In this document: piece by piece, positions 60,910 through 64,000 of the stretch
Layout of the letters: the number at the start of each line of letters is the position of its first letter
Numbering within the stretch: the first letter of the stretch is position 1
Source of the DNA: Bacillus sp. NTK074B
GTDB lineage: Bacteria > Bacillota > Bacilli > Bacillales > Bacillaceae_B
Reading direction: 5' to 3'
NCBI RefSeq assembly: GCF_017303375.1
Contig: NZ_JAFKOH010000004.1
Coordinates: forward strand, 62,001 to 126,000
DNA length: 64,000 nt
Translations under genes and position numbers: made by a program
The notes under the pieces: model-generated
What the model saw: the letters and a program-made list of their open reading frames with translations, nothing else
Database searches by the model: none
Told to the model about the DNA's origin: nothing

Positions 60910-61560
60910 ATGAATCAACTGGTAAAGGATTTCACCAAGTCTATTCTCGAGGGAGACGTGCATTCATTAATGGAATTGCATTCCTCTTCCATTCACTCAA
61001 AGATAGATAACTTTACTTTTTACGAGAAAGTCATTAAACCTTCTATGTATAGAATAGGTGACCTTTGGGAGAAAAATCAAATTACCGTTGCAGATGAGCA
61101 TCTGGCCACTGCAACCCTTAAATATTTGCTTGCTACTGTTTTTACCCATCAGGAGGCTTTTGAAAACCAACCAAAAGCCCTTTTATTTTGTATAGAGGGT
61201 GAACATCACAGTCTGGGGCTCGAGCTTGCGAATGAAGTATTCAAGGAGAAGAAATGGAATACCCGCTATCTGGGTTCCAATGTCCCTGTTAAGGACGCCC
61301 TGGCCTTCATCAGTGCATGGGAACCTCATGCCGTTGCTATCTCCATCGGTATGACGACAGAGCTGACCAGGTTAAAAGAGTGCATCGAAGAAATCAGATC
61401 TCTTCATAAAGAAGTTGAAATAATGGTAGGCGGCAGACTCATTTCCAACTATTCCCTTGATTTCCTGAAGGGATCAAAGGTGTCCAGCTTCCACGATTTG
61501 TTGGAGTTGAATGAATATCTGACCGATATGTCCGACGGGCTTGTTTCCCTGAAGGGCTAA
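60910..61560 (+). CDS. Cobalamin (B12)-binding domain protein
   Basis: A 216-residue protein with an N-terminal helical cap (GDLWEKNQITVADEHLATAT, as in methionine synthase, MtaC and CarH/LitR) and a Rossmann-like B12 domain. The cobalt-ligand motif is EHHSLG (canonical DxHxxG with Glu for Asp), followed by YLGSNVP and AISIGMTT and VGGRLIS. There is no DNA-binding or catalytic domain, so a sensory role (light or B12 status) is likely. TAGGAG precedes ATG. A PAS-like protein gene follows about 120 bp downstream. Confidence 0.87.
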   Translation: MNQLVKDFTKSILEGDVHSLMELHSSSIHSKIDNFTFYEKVIKPSMYRIGDLWEKNQITVADEHLATATLKYLLATVFTHQEAFENQPKALLFCIEGEHHSLGLELANEVFKEKKWNTRYLGSNVPVKDALAFISAWEPHAVAISIGMTTELTRLKECIEEIRSLHKEVEIMVGGRLISNYSLDFLKGSKVSSFHDLLELNEYLTDMSDGLVSLKG

Positions 61561-61682
61561 CTTCTTACCTATAGGCAGCCGGACAAATGAGGTTCTACGG
61601 AATGTTAACCCACGTGATATCATTGCCATTTGTGGCGACATAGGGCAATGACGTCCGGGACCTGACACAAAGGAGTGATCAT

Positions 61683-62180
61683 GTGGAAAATTTACACTTA
61701 TGCCCTATCCCCTATTTATTGCTGGATAGGCAATTTAATCTAATAGATGCCTCTAATTCAGGCTATGATTTTTTAAAACCCGGTGAAAATTTCATGTCAA
61801 TCGTAGAAGAAGAAAGTTCACCGAAGTTCGCCCGGATCATTCATAAACAAACTCAGGGTGAAATGGAACTGAATTTGAAGAAAAACGATTCGTTTGAGCT
61901 TTTCGAGCTCTTCTTTCAATTTTCAGATCTGCAACAGTATTTTCATGTAGCCATAATGGCAAAGGACAACCAGTATAAGAAGGTGTCAGAGCAAATGAAC
62001 GGCTTGTTTGACCTTATGGGTAAGTCCACTTTCCCACGAAAAGAACCGAATCTCACAGAAGTACTTGCGAAAATTTCTTCATTATATTTAAAACTTGTCA
62101 ACACATCTGATTGGAATCGGCAAGAAGTTATGGATAAAATAAAAGAGATAGAACATCACATTCAACAAAATGTGAAATAA
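61683..62180 (+). CDS. PAS-like signalling protein, 165 aa
   Basis: GTG 61683 with AAAGGAG upstream. The first about 115 residues look like a PAS domain (CPIPYLLLDRQFNLIDASNS, FELFELFFQFSDLQQYFHVA), followed by a helical tail (ISSLYLKLVNTSDWNRQEVM, KIKEIEHHIQQ). No kinase, HTH or cyclase domain. Its place between the B12-binding protein and carbonic anhydrase genes suggests that it relays or receives a signal from the former; inference. Confidence 0.72.
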   Translation: MENLHLCPIPYLLLDRQFNLIDASNSGYDFLKPGENFMSIVEEESSPKFARIIHKQTQGEMELNLKKNDSFELFELFFQFSDLQQYFHVAIMAKDNQYKKVSEQMNGLFDLMGKSTFPRKEPNLTEVLAKISSLYLKLVNTSDWNRQEVMDKIKEIEHHIQQNVK

Positions 62181-62203
62181 CTTTATTTTAGAGGAGAGAC
62201 AAT

Positions 62204-62761
62204 ATGACTTTATTAACGAACATACTTGATTACAACAAACAATTTGTAGAAGAACATTCGTATGAGGAGTACCGGACCACCAAGTTCCCGGACAAGCGCC
62301 TAGTGATTCTTACTTGTATGGATACTCGTTTAGTAGAGCTATTACCTAAGTCCATGAACATGAAAAATGGTGATGTAAAAGTCGTCAAAAATGCAGGGGC
62401 CATCGTAAGCCACCCGTTCGGAAGCATCATGCGCAGCCTGCTCGTGGCAGTCTACGAACTGCAGGCAGACGAAGTGATTGTAATCGGTCACCACGACTGC
62501 GGCATGAGCGCCATCAACAGCGACCAGATCCTGAGCAAAATGAAGGACCGCGGGATTCCCGAAGAAACACTCGACACCGTCAACTACTCAGGAATCGACC
62601 TTCACGACTGGCTGAAAGGCTTCAACTCCGTACAGGAAAGCGTCGCCCACAGTGTCGACATGATCAAGAACCATCCACTGATGGATAAAAAGATCCCTGT
62701 CCACGGCCTTGTCATCAGTCCAGAAACAGGGAAATTGGATCTTGTTGTAGAAGGGTATTAA
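62204..62761 (+). CDS. Beta-class carbonic anhydrase
   Basis: A 185-residue zinc enzyme interconverting CO2 and bicarbonate. Zinc and catalytic residues are Cys and the Asp-Arg pair in LTCMDTRL, with His and Cys in VIGHHDCGM. Similar to B. subtilis YtiB. GAGGAGAG precedes ATG. It is 23 bp after the PAS-like gene, so probably co-transcribed with it, and is followed by a hairpin repeat array instead of a simple terminator. Confidence 0.94.
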   Translation: MTLLTNILDYNKQFVEEHSYEEYRTTKFPDKRLVILTCMDTRLVELLPKSMNMKNGDVKVVKNAGAIVSHPFGSIMRSLLVAVYELQADEVIVIGHHDCGMSAINSDQILSKMKDRGIPEETLDTVNYSGIDLHDWLKGFNSVQESVAHSVDMIKNHPLMDKKIPVHGLVISPETGKLDLVVEGY

Positions 62762-62766
62762 AAACG

Positions 62767-63148
62767 AAAAGCGGAAGGGGCTTGCTCTGGGGCGACAAGC
62801 ATAAGACGAGTCACCCGGAAAGGCGTTTTTTGCCTTTTTGGGTGACTTGGCTTATGACCTCGAGCCTCTAGCCCCTGGAGCTGGACAACGAGAAAAGCGG
62901 AGGCGGCTCGAGCAGCCCCGACAAGCATAACTGAAAAATCCCTGAAGGCGTTTTCTGCCTTTGGGGATTTTTCAGTTATGACCTCGAGGGGCTAGCCGCC
63001 GGAGCTGGATCAACCAAAAGCGGAGGCGGCTCGTTCAGAGGCGACAAGCATAAGGTGAACCTACCGGAAAGGCGCTCTTTGCCTTTTTGGTAGGTTTAAC
63101 TTATGACCTCGAGCCTCTAGCCGCCGGAGCTGGATCAACCAAAAGCGG
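62767..63148. repeat. Three tandem copies of a 125-bp hairpin repeat
   Basis: Units begin with AAAAGCGG at 62767, 62893 and 63016, with a partial fourth at 63141. Each contains GACAAGCATAA, a central hairpin with AAGGCG...GCCTT, then CTTATGACCTCGAG (or AGTTATGACCTCGAG), CTAGCC and GGAGCTGGA. The inner stem differs between copies (GTCACCC/GGGTGAC; CTGAAAAATCCC/GGGATTTTTCAG; AACCTACC/GGTAGGTT), yet each pairs perfectly. No coding capacity. Confidence 0.92.
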
Positions 63149-63156
63149 TATTCAAA

Positions 63157-63240
63157 GGGACGGACCTCCAAAATCAGCACTATTCACAGTATAAATCCCA
63201 TCACACCAACGTTTATAGGTTTAAATCAGAGGTCCGTCCC
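63157..63240. repeat. GGGACGGACCT inverted repeat pair
   Basis: GGGACGGACCT (63157-63167) and AGGTCCGTCCC (63230-63240) around 62 bp. The right arm overlaps the last codons and stop of the 5-formyl-THF-ligase-like gene. Confidence 0.85.
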
Positions 63241-63948
63241 TCTGGGATATTCCTTTAATTCTTTCAGGATTGGCATTTTTTCCATTTCTTCTTCGGTTAC
63301 GTGTTCCCATTGGATTCCTTGTGGCTTGGGGTATGGGGTGTGGGTTTCTTTAATGCCTTGTTCTGTTATGATCCAGTCGACTGCCAGGTCGAAGGAATCT
63401 ATCGGGATGTCGTCTTCTACCAGCTGTTCACTGTTGATCGTTGTGATGACCGGAACGGGCTTGTTCCCGATTTCCCGGAGTATGGCGTATTCACGATCGG
63501 CATACCCCTCTCCCTTCCCAAGCCTTCTTCCGTCGGCATGAATGGCAACGGACCCCACAACGATGAGATCGATGCTTGGGACATCAGCTAGAGGGACTAC
63601 CTGCCCATATGTATTCATATGCTTGATGCTCGCTGCTTTTCTCTCTTCTCCCCCCGGAACCCATTCAGGCTTGATCATGACGAATCCATCTTTCAAGCGC
63701 GGTGTCGGTATGAGCAGGGTTTTCCCGTCTTTCAGTATCGCTGCACGGAGTGGAAGCTGAGGGGCATCGGGATTCACTTTCACTACACTGGCAGACTTAT
63801 AAATATCCATACTCTGAACATGTGAAGCAGCAAGCTCTGCCCCTTTGAAATTCGGGATCCTTCCCATCAATGGAAAAGGAAACCTTCCAAGCTTCTCTTC
63901 TGTCAGACGATTCCATACTTTATGCCTGATTTCATCTTTGTTGCTCAT
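63226..63948 (-). CDS. 5-formyltetrahydrofolate cyclo-ligase family protein
   Basis: A 240-residue cytoplasmic protein of the 5-FTHF cyclo-ligase-like superfamily. The nucleotide-binding region IHADGRRLGKGEGYADREYA (the GxGKGYYD-type loop) and SIDLIVVGSVAI are visible. It resembles the MTHFSD/uncharacterised branch more than true FolA-pathway ligase, so activity on 5-formyl-THF is uncertain. GGAGGTGGG precedes ATG. The last residues RGTDL are encoded by the GGGACGGACCT repeat arm. Its promoter lies at or beyond the window edge. Confidence 0.88.
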   Translation of the reverse strand: MSNKDEIRHKVWNRLTEEKLGRFPFPLMGRIPNFKGAELAASHVQSMDIYKSASVVKVNPDAPQLPLRAAILKDGKTLLIPTPRLKDGFVMIKPEWVPGGEERKAASIKHMNTYGQVVPLADVPSIDLIVVGSVAIHADGRRLGKGEGYADREYAILREIGNKPVPVITTINSEQLVEDDIPIDSFDLAVDWIITEQGIKETHTPYPKPQGIQWEHVTEEEMEKMPILKELKEYPRGTDL

Positions 63949-64000
63949 TTTCCCACCTCCAGAATGCAGTATTGTTTTACATTAATTGGATAATGACGCA

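Noticed and set aside
62767-63148. CRISPR array
   Set aside because: Period is about 125 bp, units are internally palindromic, there are no short unique spacers, and no cas genes are in the window.

Overview
The window looks like chromosomal DNA of a spore-forming, motile, low-GC Gram-positive of the family Bacillaceae; I infer a marine-type Bacillus or Rossellomorea relative. The evidence is family-specific gene content (yfkJ-yfkI-yfkH-like, yfkK and yfkM neighbours, MreBH, PsuK-PsuG, MotA-MotB, bacterial nitric oxide synthase, NsrR, a KinE-like PAS kinase), Bacillus-type AGGAGG ribosome sites with frequent TTG/GTG starts, T-box, guanine and preQ1 riboswitches, and SigB, SigD and ECF promoter motifs. 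No rRNA, tRNA, prophage, insertion sequence or CRISPR array was found. Apart from small intergenic repeats the region reads as core chromosome.

Layout. 1-9 kb: 3' end of a glutamate-synthase-family gene, a large membrane protein, a glutathione-peroxidase-like enzyme, an acetyltransferase, a tiny membrane protein, T-box-controlled proS, then (read leftward) a T-box-preceded MFS transporter followed by an unknown helical protein and a lipoprotein. 9.5-17 kb: two tiny proteins, a CstA-family transporter with its LytS-LytT two-component system, then the yfk stress cluster. 17-26 kb: N-hydroxylating monooxygenase, a coupled methyltransferase/FAD-monooxygenase pair, PAS histidine kinase, and psuK-psuG. 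26-31 kb: amino-acid/sodium symporter, motA-motB and a divergent chemoreceptor. 31-34 kb: nitric oxide response (flavohemoglobin gene hmp, interrupted by a frameshift; nsrR; a small heme-oxidase-like membrane protein). 34-43 kb: aminopeptidase, repeat protein, MFS transporter, sodium:solute symporter, guanine-riboswitch-controlled nucleoside transporter, thioesterase. 43-46 kb: BMP-type binding lipoprotein plus chemoreceptor. 46-52 kb: mreBH, then an ECF sigma/anti-sigma pair, a duplicated sortase-anchored surface protein and a class F sortase. 52-64 kb: nitric oxide synthase, flavin oxidoreductase, an ABC-F ATPase with an attenuator leader, large membrane proteins, preQ1-controlled queF, a B12-binding protein with a PAS partner, carbonic anhydrase and a 5-formyl-THF-ligase-like protein.

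The most interesting system is at 47.5-51.5 kb. The ECF sigma gene and the surface-protein gene share the same bipartite promoter, GTGATCCA-N14-TCGTTAGCT, which appears at these two places only as far as I could see. This ties sigma factor, anti-sigma factor, a cell-wall-anchored duplicated helical-bundle protein (MPNTG sorting signal) and a lipoprotein-like class F sortase into one proposed envelope-response regulon. Other notable items are a 37-codon leader ORF plus terminators upstream of the ABC-F gene, and several families of evenly spaced intergenic repeats: TTTATCGGCGA every 20 bp, TGACGCAAT about every 21 bp, GTGCCTGGCAC every 25 bp, and a 125-bp tandem repeat whose inner stems differ between copies but stay self-complementary.
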